Assembly (NCBI GenBank): GCA_900540475.1
Contig: UQGG01000004.1
Span: forward strand, 186,001-250,000
Reading direction: 5' to 3'
Length of the DNA stretch: 64,000 nt
Origin: an uncultured Robinsoniella sp.
GTDB lineage: Bacteria > Bacillota > Clostridia > Lachnospirales > Lachnospiraceae
Part shown: positions 50,401 to 58,557 of the stretch, one piece after another
Layout of the letters: each line of letters opens with the position of its first letter
How positions within the stretch are numbered: the first letter of the stretch is position 1
Translations under genes and position numbers: made by a program
Notes under the pieces: model-generated
The model's database searches: none
Seen by the model: only the letters and a program-made list of their open reading frames with translations
Told to the model about the DNA's origin: nothing

Positions 50401-53262
50401 TTCATCCTGTACCACATTATTTTCCATAGAGTCAAAGGAATAGTAAGCGGTCTTTGCCCCCTCTTCAATAGTGATTCCGGTTACCGTTGCAGTAATCTCT
50501 GCACTCTTGGAGGGATCCTGCTCAGAAACTGCGGTAATCACAGCTGTACCTGTCTTTTTCCCCGTCAAAATTCCCTGTTCCGATACGGATACTACCGCAT
50601 CATCTGAGGAGGTCCAATTCAATTTCTTATGGATCACATTGTCAGGAAGAATAACTCCATGAAGCTTAAGTGTGTTACCTATAGACAGTAACACGTCACT
50701 GCCTTCCTCAATCGTTACCGACTCCACCTGATCTGTTCCCTCTTCCTTCAAAGTGAGATACTTTCCGGTAATTTCAGCCACGCCTTCTTTGAAAGTTTCC
50801 ATCTCCGCCGACAGAAACGCAGCCTTTTCCGGGCTTAAATAAGTTCTTCCGCTTGCCGCCGTGGTGCTGACAGTACCGTATAAGGCATCGATATCTTCTT
50901 TCAGCGAAGGGATCTCCCGCTCTATCAACATTAATTTGTTTACATCCCGCACCCCTTCTGCCATTTTCTCCAGGCGGACCGAACTTTTTCCAACCGGTTC
51001 CGGGGCATCTTTTTCGTCCGGATAATAAAGGAAGCAGTCACCTGGTTCAAAAGCGTTATGGGTCACATCATTTAGGGGATCCGCAACCCATGCATCATAA
51101 GCCCAGCGCAGAAATCCGGCAGTCCCCATCTTTCCGGCATTAATCATGGACCAGTAACTTTCTGCCGGTGCACTCAGTGCATAATTTCCAGGCGTGTGTT
51201 CTGTACAGGAGTAAAGTGTTGTCCGAAATCCTTTTGCCTCTCTTTCCTTTAAAAGCTCTGCAAATTCTGCCGCGTGAGCCTGTGCAGCACTGTCGCCTAC
51301 ATTTAAGTCTGTCACACGCAGTGCCAGTTCTTTTTTGTCCACAAAGTGATCCATGGCTCCCGCAGTCTTTAAGGATTCACCATGAATATTTTTTACGGAT
51401 TCGATCATATCAAATGCTTCTTTGCTAAATCCCCGTTCATCAATCCCTATATAGGATTCATCAAACCATCCTTTTTCCATCAGATGTTCCGTAAGCTTTT
51501 GCAGGAAGTCCCGCCAAACCTGTGTATACCGGGTACTCCCCGGGGTAAAAGGCTCATAGGTTAAGGTTCCATCCTCCCAGTAAGTAAAGGAATTATGCCA
51601 GGGGGCAATACTGTAAAGCACAATTTTATCCCCAATGCCAAGACTCTTGTTAAAAGATATCCACTTGTCAAAATCCGTATAATCATACTGGAAGCTGCCA
51701 TCGCTATTTCTGGTCCATTTGATCATAGAGGGATAATGCACATCATTTGCACTGTATGTCTGGCCATCCCATGCCTCCTCCACAATGGAAGCCGTAATTG
51801 CATGTCCTCCTATCTCCCTGTATTTCAGCATGGCGGATTCCAAGATCTTAAAATGTTCTGGTGAAAAAGGCTCTACCCCATAATATTCTGCACTGCTGTA
51901 AGGATACTGCCATAATTCAATATCAAATCCATCCTTAAATTCCTCCGGATCCGGCAGCTGCACATCCTGCACCTCTACTTCATATTGGAACAACAGCGGA
52001 TCTTCAATTCCATCTGCTGTTACGGACAGCGTTCCGGTATAAATGCCCGCTGCCTGGTCTTTTGGAATATGAAATTCTACCCATACAGGCTGCACACTGT
52101 TAAATGGCATATCAACCGGTTCTGACTGATACAGTATATCCGGGGATTCACTGCGGTTATCACTGGTAGGCGCAGGCACCGGCCGGTCTTTGCTTCCATA
52201 TCCCAGATAGGGTCCGTTATACGCTTTCGTGGATTTTACAAAAACGGTTCTTACCAGATCTCCTGAAATAATGTTATTACCATTAGACAGATAGCCTGCG
52301 GTAACTGCTACATTTTTTAAACTGCATCCAATGGATACCAGCGCCAGTTCGCTCACCGCCTTATCATTTTTCCACACTGTCAGACTCTCCGACATGGTAT
52401 GCCTGTCCAGCAGCTCTTCATAGCGGTCCTGGGTATACTGGGTATTGGTATCCACAATTGATCCGCCCAGCTGACGCACCCCTGCCGCCACTGTCACCGC
52501 TATTTCTTTTGCAATACCGGATTCTTGGCTGGTGATACGGATCGTTGTTTTTCCTTCTGACCGGGCAGTTATCACGCCCTTCGCTGATACCTCCGCTATC
52601 TCCGTATCCATACTCTCATAAACAAGATCTGCAGCTTGTGCATATTCCGGTATGACTGAATAGCTGATCTGCCTTGTCTCATCTTCGGTCATTTGAATTT
52701 GGGAATCAGCCAGCTCAATATCCTCTGGTATATAAGGAGCATGGGTAATCTGTGCATATGCCGTCTGATTTACGATCTTATTTCCCGTTCTTTCATTTAG
52801 TGTGACCGCCTTCAGTACATGCATGCCTTCCTCCAGATCACTTACCGCATATACAGATTGTGGTTCTGTACGTGTCTCATTGTACAAATCAGCTACTACC
52901 GGGTTTTCATCGTCCACAGAAAATCGGACTTTTCCATGCATGGAACTTTTGTTGGAAAAGATCTCCACCTTATTTCCCACAAAAGGAATTTCATAATAAC
53001 ATTCTTCAGCCCGTTCATCAGAAGAACCCAGATCAATATATGCCTCGTTCTCCAAAACGGTCCATTCTTTTCCCTGGTAAGCCGTATAGGAAAACTTATT
53101 CCAGGATCCTTCTGTCATATCCGGTTTCAGGGTCATGATTTCCCCCTCCACGGCAGTATCCTCTGAGGCATCCTGTGCAAAAACCGGAAGTACATCAGAA
53201 GTAATTACTAACGTAAATACAAGCAGCATACTAAAAAATTTTTTCCATTTAAATCTCATCAT
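47455..53262 (-). CDS. Giant secreted multidomain glycan enzyme: GH123-type plus sialidase-like domain
   Basis: Exported protein of 1935 residues. A signal peptide ends near VFA-QD (29-31). An Ig-like BIG2 domain (about 185-262) and a GH123-type catalytic region (PF13320, formerly DUF4091; about 265-840) follow, with the adjacent Asp-Glu pair in YIGIDERGFS near residue 605. Then come BIG2 (847-935), a LamG/concanavalin fold (940-1125, TAYYSFDSMENN) and BIG2 (1144-1215). A sialidase-like propeller follows (about 1225-1600) with three Asp boxes: SYDAGETW, SDDGGETW and SEDEGETW. FIVAR (1612-1678), a Pro/Glu/Asp linker and two FN3 domains end it. No LPXTG is seen. GH123 enzymes release beta-GalNAc. 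Exact activities are inference. Confidence 0.85.
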   Translation of the reverse strand: MMRFKWKKFFSMLLVFTLVITSDVLPVFAQDASEDTAVEGEIMTLKPDMTEGSWNKFSYTAYQGKEWTVLENEAYIDLGSSDERAEECYYEIPFVGNKVEIFSNKSSMHGKVRFSVDDENPVVADLYNETRTEPQSVYAVSDLEEGMHVLKAVTLNERTGNKIVNQTAYAQITHAPYIPEDIELADSQIQMTEDETRQISYSVIPEYAQAADLVYESMDTEIAEVSAKGVITARSEGKTTIRITSQESGIAKEIAVTVAAGVRQLGGSIVDTNTQYTQDRYEELLDRHTMSESLTVWKNDKAVSELALVSIGCSLKNVAVTAGYLSNGNNIISGDLVRTVFVKSTKAYNGPYLGYGSKDRPVPAPTSDNRSESPDILYQSEPVDMPFNSVQPVWVEFHIPKDQAAGIYTGTLSVTADGIEDPLLFQYEVEVQDVQLPDPEEFKDGFDIELWQYPYSSAEYYGVEPFSPEHFKILESAMLKYREIGGHAITASIVEEAWDGQTYSANDVHYPSMIKWTRNSDGSFQYDYTDFDKWISFNKSLGIGDKIVLYSIAPWHNSFTYWEDGTLTYEPFTPGSTRYTQVWRDFLQKLTEHLMEKGWFDESYIGIDERGFSKEAFDMIESVKNIHGESLKTAGAMDHFVDKKELALRVTDLNVGDSAAQAHAAEFAELLKEREAKGFRTTLYSCTEHTPGNYALSAPAESYWSMINAGKMGTAGFLRWAYDAWVADPLNDVTHNAFEPGDCFLYYPDEKDAPEPVGKSSVRLEKMAEGVRDVNKLMLIEREIPSLKEDIDALYGTVSTTAASGRTYLSPEKAAFLSAEMETFKEGVAEITGKYLTLKEEGTDQVESVTIEEGSDVLLSIGNTLKLHGVILPDNVIHKKLNWTSSDDAVVSVSEQGILTGKKTGTAVITAVSEQDPSKSAEITATVTGITIEEGAKTAYYSFDSMENNVVQDEWGRRDGINQGAVLSPGRSEKALTITEADKSVRLQGNSGLSDTWTVGYWVMNSTKDPERNSVFMSNDGNYSFDVRLADNREKAGVHVGTGSGDVLTFNYVFPADTWVHVAWTQDKTSGLSMYINGTLIQTNGWTVNHEFPCPVDIIGGNGFTGKIDELKIFNRVLSTEEIVSIMQTKGLNIQETYKELNVEEHFAIQTNLISDQDDKTIEYTSSDPGTASVDEKGLVTAHKKGSVTITVENRASGYRDFVTVVITKKLAISNKLPVYELDEKYLSDIDKDPGGPRQYLGQPDMVMLDDNQTLVTSYPVGHGKGPLVLKISYDAGETWVEKKTPESFRGSQETPTMYKIHLKDGTQRLMLITACPGWGQDLEGNATGWNTSYSDDGGETWTEYKHWYTNHKDGTPNKSIVAMASLIQLKDSNGNDIQKWMGVYHNYDYVNYKTYLTFDENGEEQWSEPEPYLSEHRSIESGYQMCEIGMFRSPDGKRIVGLARSQSHNNPATLIYSEDEGETWSRPMDLPGSLAGERHKAVYDPVSGRLLITFREINYDLNGNGKFDGGNDWKAGDWAAWVGTYEDLMEQNEGQYRILIDEDWANNAKSGDTGYAGIVVQPDGTFIMDSYGHWDKAFSESWQGGVTTDLCYIRQAKFKLSDMDKAAGIADKTALRQAISDAEKITGQEDYTEETWNVFQDALNKAREAESDQNISQDSVDAAREALINAQRDLKKKPDKPNPEPTPDPTPEPTPDPKPDPAPQPKPDPSPQPKPEPSPEPTPQPKPEPQPVKLAVPVMKKVESGSYEKLRINWSRVPGADGYRIYRSAKKNGSYSKIATVKGSNKTSYVNGKLLTGKKYYYKVRAYAKHNGKTVQSGYSKVKSGKPVPAKAVISSVTNLSGRKLKLQWKKVSGADGYEIRRADKKNGTYYKIAIIKKAAIKKATIKKGRTFTYKDSKLTKKKTYYYKVRAYRKAGNKKIYGPYSTVNYRKVMK

Positions 53263-53574
53263 AATTCAAATACCTCTCCTTCAAACACCCTTCATTACAG
53301 GAGTTGATCTGAAATGGTCTATCTTTCATTTCATAATCACTCCCTGGTTTACAGTTATTCATTCTTTTATGTTGCCTTCGCACCTCCTTTTTCCCACCTA
53401 TACCTTATCCAGTCTTTCTTTTCACGTTTAATCGGTATGTTTATTATTATATATAAAGGATATTATTTTTTCAATTTTATATTATAAAAAATATTTTTTC
53501 TTTTTTCATAATGAGGTGAAAGGAAGATTATAAAATTACGATCATATGGAGAAAGTTTCATTTGGGCATACAAC
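53263..53574 (-). other. Leader and promoter region of the giant secreted enzyme gene
   Basis: About 310 bases without a gene. The part nearest the start holds GGAGAGG as the ribosome site, and around 53440-53510 the sequence is extremely AT-rich (TATTATATATAAAGGATATT), which should contain the promoter. No clear operator or riboswitch is recognised. Confidence 0.4.
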
Positions 53575-53610
53575 AAAAAGAGCCCATTACAAATCGCTTT
53601 GCAATGAGCC
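53575..53610 (-). terminator. Terminator of the glycan-utilisation operon
   Basis: On the minus strand GGGCTCATTGCAAA pairs with TTTGTAATGGGCTC around GCGA, followed by five T. It lies 42 bases after the last GH29 gene and separates the operon from the giant secreted enzyme gene. Confidence 0.88.
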
Positions 53611-53651
53611 CCTAATTTCATAAATATCCCATATACTTTTTCACAACTCCA

Positions 53652-54941
53652 TCAATTATGCGTCACAACCGCTCCGCTGCCCCCATACATCTCCACTTTA
53701 CCTTCTAATTCTACCTTCAGTACTGTAACCTGCTCATGACAATCATTTTCATTCATATAGATCCATGTAATCCCCGGTATCTGAAACCAGGGCACACCGC
53801 CGTGTACGTCATACGCAAGCTCTTTTCCCGAATGCATTACGGTGACTTTCCTGATTTTATTGCACAGTCCTTTTATGCATATATTCTCTTTCGGTTTATC
53901 CTGCACAAATAAATACAGCGTTTCTCCATCCTTAGATACCGTACTGCCACCGGGATAATAGCGAATCATAATGCCTTCATCGGTACCAAATACGGCCTCT
54001 TCGTGCTCACCGATCCATTTGCCCAGTCCCAGAAGAATTTCTTCCTGTCTGGAATCTACCGTGCCATCTTCTCTGGGACCGATATCCAGAAGCATATTTC
54101 CGCCCATGCTGATGCAGTCGCAGAACATACGGATAATCTGGTTCAGGCTCTTATAATGATGATCATCCGGGGCATATCCCCAGGAATCATTTATGGTGGT
54201 ACAGAACTCCCAGGCACCTTCAGGCCTTGTAATGGGCAGTCCCTGTTCCGGGGTTTTATAGTCTCCGTAACCGCATAACCTGGAATTGACCACAATCTCC
54301 GGATTATAGCTTCTCAGATAATCTTTCAATTCCGGAAGTCCCCACTGGGATGCGCTTCTTTCCCAGTCTCCGTCAAACCAGATCAGATCTGCCGTACCAT
54401 AATTCCCAAGTACTTCCGAGAGCTGGTTTTTATTAAAGTCCAGGAAACGCTGCCAAGCTTCTTCGTCCTGGTTTCCGTCCACCGGATTAGAAAAAGGATT
54501 TACCTGTGACAGATCCTTGGGTATCACACCGCCCTCATATACCGAAGCATAGTCCGGATGGGACCAGTCCAGCAGAGAATAATACATCCCCACGCGGATT
54601 CCCTTTTTTCGGACTGCTTTGGCATATTCCGCCACAATATCCCGTTTCGCCGGCGTTTTCTTTACCACGCTTAAATCACTGTATTTTGTATCAAACAGTG
54701 CCACACCATCATGATGTTTTGTGGTAAGCACCGCATACTTCGCTTTGCTTCCTGCAATTAAATCCGCCCAGTATTCCCCGTCAAATGCAGAGGCTGTAAA
54801 TCCATCCAGCTGCTTCATATAATCCTCATAAGAAATCCGATTATTATAGAATGACCAGGACTCCGCAATACCGTTTACCGCATAAATGCCGTAATGAATA
54901 AATATTCCAAGCTTCGCATCCTTAAACCATTGTGGAACCAT
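53652..54941 (-). CDS. Alpha-L-fucosidase, GH29 (last gene of glycan operon)
   Basis: Retaining fucosidase of 429 residues without a signal peptide, so it acts in the cytosol on imported glycans. The TIM barrel shows FIHYGIYAVNGIAESWSFYN at the start, TTKHHDGVALFDTKYSDLSV near residue 73 (fucose-binding His-His) and the nucleophile Asp190 in LIWFDGDWE. The C-terminal beta domain follows from about 345. GH29 acts on alpha-1,2, 1,3, 1,4 or 1,6 fucose depending on subtype. With GH20, GH18 and GH2 next to it, core alpha-1,6-fucose on GlcNAc is a sensible guess. It starts behind GGAGG. Confidence 0.92.
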   Translation of the reverse strand: MVPQWFKDAKLGIFIHYGIYAVNGIAESWSFYNNRISYEDYMKQLDGFTASAFDGEYWADLIAGSKAKYAVLTTKHHDGVALFDTKYSDLSVVKKTPAKRDIVAEYAKAVRKKGIRVGMYYSLLDWSHPDYASVYEGGVIPKDLSQVNPFSNPVDGNQDEEAWQRFLDFNKNQLSEVLGNYGTADLIWFDGDWERSASQWGLPELKDYLRSYNPEIVVNSRLCGYGDYKTPEQGLPITRPEGAWEFCTTINDSWGYAPDDHHYKSLNQIIRMFCDCISMGGNMLLDIGPREDGTVDSRQEEILLGLGKWIGEHEEAVFGTDEGIMIRYYPGGSTVSKDGETLYLFVQDKPKENICIKGLCNKIRKVTVMHSGKELAYDVHGGVPWFQIPGITWIYMNENDCHEQVTVLKVELEGKVEMYGGSGAVVTHN

Positions 54942-54982
54942 TATAATATCCTCCGCTTTCTTTTGCTTATTGCTTCAGCCGC

Positions 54983-56011
54983 TCAGGTCAATTCCCGGCA
55001 AAATGACTCCCGGATCACCCTGGTGAGCGTCTTCGTAGAATCACAGCCATATTCCCAGAACATCATTCCAGCCAGTCCCTGTTCCTTTACATATTCCGCC
55101 TTATGGCTGATGGACTCTCCGTCTTCGTAGCTGATAAAGGTATCTCCGTTAAACAGCCAGGGTGCCTTTGCCTCATCATCCCAATAACGTTTAAATCCAT
55201 TTTTATTAATATAGTGTTCTGCAAGCTCTCCGTAATCCGGTCCATAGCCTCCGGTAGACGCCGCCATCTGCATCCATCCATGATTCGCATCCGGAACCCC
55301 TTTCCACATCCGGGAATAAAATGCTGCCCCGATCACCAGCTTTTCCCTTGGCACACCAGCTTTTAAGTAGGCATGCACCGCCCGGTCCGTACTGACATCC
55401 AGCAGATCTTCCCGGTTATCATACAGGTTTGTATGGTGTCCTGTTTCAATGGTAAAACCGCCCCTCAGATCATAGGTCATAATCTGGACATAATCCAGAT
55501 ATTGTGAAGCCTCGGGCATATTGGTGCATCGCAGAAAATAATTTCCACCGCCCCCTGCGATATTTACCAGGCATTTCCGGTCTTTAATCTGATCCAAACT
55601 GTGGCGCAGGTCTTTTAGCATAAGTGTAAAATTTTCTTTATCCTCTCTGGAAGCTTTAATCCCGCTTATTCCTATGCAGGGATACTCCCAGTCAATATCA
55701 ATGCCATCCAGTTGATACCGTTCGACCAGATCCCGTGCAGACCCGGCAAATTGTTTTCTTCCCCCATCCGTTGCCATTGTTTCTGAAAAACCTCCCGCTC
55801 CCCAGCCGCCAACGGAGAGCACCATTTTTAGTTCCGGGCTTTCTTTTCTGATATTTGAAAGGTACTCCTGATAATCCTCCAGGTCACAGATTACATTTCC
55901 CTTATCAATCTTACCAAAGGCGAGGTTTAAAATAGATAGCATCTTTGCATCTTCAGCTGTAAGTTCGGGAAGATGGTTCGTATAAATATAGCCGATTACT
56001 TGTTTGTCCAA
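54983..56011 (-). CDS. GH18 glycosidase (chitinase or endo-beta-N-acetylglucosaminidase type)
   Basis: Cytosolic TIM-barrel enzyme of 342 residues. The catalytic signature DGIDIDWEY places the acid at Glu109. LSVGGWGAGGFS near 65 and QIMTYDLRGGF near 185 are further GH18 motifs, and MFWEYGCD near 325 gives the barrel-end Trp. Family members cleave beta-1,4 bonds between GlcNAc residues, in chitin or the chitobiose core of N-glycans. No binding module is seen. The start is TTG at 56011, eight bases after the GH2 stop, with only a weak ribosome site; no ATG fits, so translation is probably coupled to GH2. It is unlikely to be a secreted chitinase. Confidence 0.88.
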   Translation of the reverse strand: MDKQVIGYIYTNHLPELTAEDAKMLSILNLAFGKIDKGNVICDLEDYQEYLSNIRKESPELKMVLSVGGWGAGGFSETMATDGGRKQFAGSARDLVERYQLDGIDIDWEYPCIGISGIKASREDKENFTLMLKDLRHSLDQIKDRKCLVNIAGGGGNYFLRCTNMPEASQYLDYVQIMTYDLRGGFTIETGHHTNLYDNREDLLDVSTDRAVHAYLKAGVPREKLVIGAAFYSRMWKGVPDANHGWMQMAASTGGYGPDYGELAEHYINKNGFKRYWDDEAKAPWLFNGDTFISYEDGESISHKAEYVKEQGLAGMMFWEYGCDSTKTLTRVIRESFCRELT

Positions 56012-56019
56012 TTTCCGAT

Positions 56020-58548
56020 TCAGTGAATGTCATAAACGCTGCGAACCCGCAGACCGCTGGTATTGCCGCTTATGATAGTCACTCTCCTTTCTCCTGCATT
56101 CATGTCAAAATAATTGTCAGACAGCACCAGATCCTCTTCTTCGTTTAAAATCTCCACACTCTTTGCATAAGCATCTGCCGTCACAACAATTTCATTTCCT
56201 TCTATCCGCAAGGCAAGCCCCGGATCCCGGTAGCGGAAATATTTGGGGTAAGTAAAAATGACGGTTCCCTCCGAGATCACCACCCCGTTTTCCTCTGCCT
56301 CATAGCTAACATATTCATTCATATAATCAATCTCAGGCAGTTCCACTTTATCCAGCCAGACCGCCGACAATGCCTTCACCTGTATGGTATCCTCCATCAG
56401 ACGAATAACCGATGCATCTGAATTCCTCAGTGCCCAGCGTACTTTTACCGTGCGCTCCGTCAAGGTCTCATTTGCCACATTCAGCCGGATGGACTTGTCA
56501 AAGTGGAAATGCTGGCGGTTCATATCCGCTTCCTGGGTCATCCAGCTCTCTTCCTCACAGGAAATCATGCAGGGTGCAAAGAAACGTTTCGCATAATACA
56601 TAAGGGCCTTCCATCTTCCGCATGAATCGATGGCGGACCAGGAAATTACCGGCCAGCAGTCATTTAACTGCCAGAACACAGCTCCCATGCATCTGCCCCG
56701 GTTTCTCCGGAAATGCTCCACACCATATCGGATGCCGTCTGCCTGCAAAAGCTGGGATGCATAAATCAAAGTGGAAAAGCTGGTGGGATATAGATACATC
56801 TGCTGCATATATTTCACAATCTTCCCATTTCCCCCATTATTGCGCTCATGTTTCTCACATACATAAGAAAACAGGTTTAAATCTTTTGGATCATCGGTGA
56901 TCTCTTCCATGGTTTTTAATGAAGGAAGTGACTGAAATCCAAACTCCGAGATATAGCGGAAATAATATTTGCGGTATTCCGAAAATGGTTTATTGCCATG
57001 CCAGACTTCCCAGTAATGTACGTCCCCTCTGTCCGGATCATTTGGTTTGTCAAAGGAGCCACCTGAGGATGGGCTTGCAGGCCAGTAAAAAGTATCCGGA
57101 TCATGTTCTTTTAACACTTCGGGAATGATTTTCTCATACATAAACAGATAGTCCCTTACTTCGGAAGGCTTTGTCACCCAGCAGCGCTGCTCCACGAACA
57201 TCTCCATTTCGTTATTCCCGCACCATAGCCCCAGTGAAGCATGGTGCCGGATCCTCTTAATGTTTGTGATAAATTCTTCCCGGATGTTGGCTTCGAACTC
57301 CGGGGTAAGCTCATAGACTGAGCAGGCAAACATGAAGTCCTCCCATACGATCATCCCCATTTCATCACAGGCATCAAAAAACCAGTCTTCCGGGTAATAA
57401 CCCCCGCCCCAGATGCGGATCGAATTAAAATTGGCAAGTCTGCACTGTTCTAATAAGCGGTAGGTACGCTGGCGGGTGGTACGCCCGATCAGATGGTCCT
57501 CCGGAATGTAGTCCGCCCCCATGGCAAAGATTGTCCTGCCGTTTATTTCATGGGCAAAGCTCTCTCCCCATTGATCCTTCTCCCTGCGTACCGTCATGGT
57601 CCGCAGACCTATTCTTTTCTGCCAGATATCCAATATTTCATTCTTATCATACAGCAGCACTTTTATCTCATAAAGGGGCTGGTCTCCGATCCCATTTGGC
57701 CACCATAGCCGGGGCTGTTTTACAGTAAAAGTATCCGTTCCGGTCTCTTCACATAGAATTCTGCCATCTGGATCTGTAATTATTACTTTCATATGCAGCC
57801 CCTCTGTATGAAAAGGTTCTATATGAGAAGGTTCTGCCCGAACCAGATTCTTATCTGCCGTTCTGTTCGTATTTCGGAAATCTCCGTTCTTCTCATTTAA
57901 CTCTGCTTCCACATTAAACGTTAACAAGACCTGCCCGGATCTATGCTCCTGATGAATTCTTACGTTATCAATTCTGGCATAATGGATTCCAATCAGCGAA
58001 ACCGGGCGGAAAATTCCTGCATCGGGCAGACAGGCACCCCAGTCCCAGCCAAACATATAATGAGCTTTTCTCAGATGCATAAATCCCTCAACCGTATCTT
58101 CATTTCCAATGTTACCATATCTCTGATATGCCTCTGCCAAAAATTTAAGCGGTGAGTGGAACACCACCCTGAGTTCATTTTCTCCTGCATTCAGCATATC
58201 CTGCACCTCATATTCCCATGTTCGGTGCATGCTGAAAGCCTCTCCTGCCTTTTGGCTGTTCACATAGATATCAGCCAGGGTATCCAAACCATCAAAATGC
58301 AGTAATATCCGTTCACAATCTTCAAATGCTTCCGGGTCAAACTCAAACCGGCATACATATTCATAGTCCTTATTCATTAGCTCCCTGGCACGGATCTCGT
58401 TGTCCTTAAAAAATGGATCCTCCATGTTTCCATTTCTAAGCAGGTCTGTATAGACGCTGCCCGGAACGACAGCCTCCTGGAATATTTCTCCAAGGGGTCT
58501 CATTTTCCAGCCATGATTTAATTCCAGTCTTATCACACTTTTCCTCAT
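56020..58548 (-). CDS. GH2 beta-mannosidase-type glycosidase
   Basis: Cytosolic enzyme of 842 residues. A sugar-binding jelly roll (1-190) with FGWDWGACLPDAG is a hallmark of the beta-mannosidase subgroup. Ig-like domains and a TIM barrel (about 310-640) follow. The acid/base Glu is in WCGNNEMEMF near residue 420 and the nucleophile Glu in YISEFGFQSLPS near 540. MGAVFWQLNDCWPVISWS near 645 is another subgroup motif. It should remove beta-mannose, such as the Man-beta-1,4-GlcNAc of the N-glycan core. It is separated by nine bases from GH20 upstream and eight from GH18 downstream, so it is part of one operon. Beta-galactosidase is the main alternative but fits less well. Confidence 0.88.
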   Translation of the reverse strand: MRKSVIRLELNHGWKMRPLGEIFQEAVVPGSVYTDLLRNGNMEDPFFKDNEIRARELMNKDYEYVCRFEFDPEAFEDCERILLHFDGLDTLADIYVNSQKAGEAFSMHRTWEYEVQDMLNAGENELRVVFHSPLKFLAEAYQRYGNIGNEDTVEGFMHLRKAHYMFGWDWGACLPDAGIFRPVSLIGIHYARIDNVRIHQEHRSGQVLLTFNVEAELNEKNGDFRNTNRTADKNLVRAEPSHIEPFHTEGLHMKVIITDPDGRILCEETGTDTFTVKQPRLWWPNGIGDQPLYEIKVLLYDKNEILDIWQKRIGLRTMTVRREKDQWGESFAHEINGRTIFAMGADYIPEDHLIGRTTRQRTYRLLEQCRLANFNSIRIWGGGYYPEDWFFDACDEMGMIVWEDFMFACSVYELTPEFEANIREEFITNIKRIRHHASLGLWCGNNEMEMFVEQRCWVTKPSEVRDYLFMYEKIIPEVLKEHDPDTFYWPASPSSGGSFDKPNDPDRGDVHYWEVWHGNKPFSEYRKYYFRYISEFGFQSLPSLKTMEEITDDPKDLNLFSYVCEKHERNNGGNGKIVKYMQQMYLYPTSFSTLIYASQLLQADGIRYGVEHFRRNRGRCMGAVFWQLNDCWPVISWSAIDSCGRWKALMYYAKRFFAPCMISCEEESWMTQEADMNRQHFHFDKSIRLNVANETLTERTVKVRWALRNSDASVIRLMEDTIQVKALSAVWLDKVELPEIDYMNEYVSYEAEENGVVISEGTVIFTYPKYFRYRDPGLALRIEGNEIVVTADAYAKSVEILNEEEDLVLSDNYFDMNAGERRVTIISGNTSGLRVRSVYDIH

Positions 58549-58557
58549 TTCTTTGGA

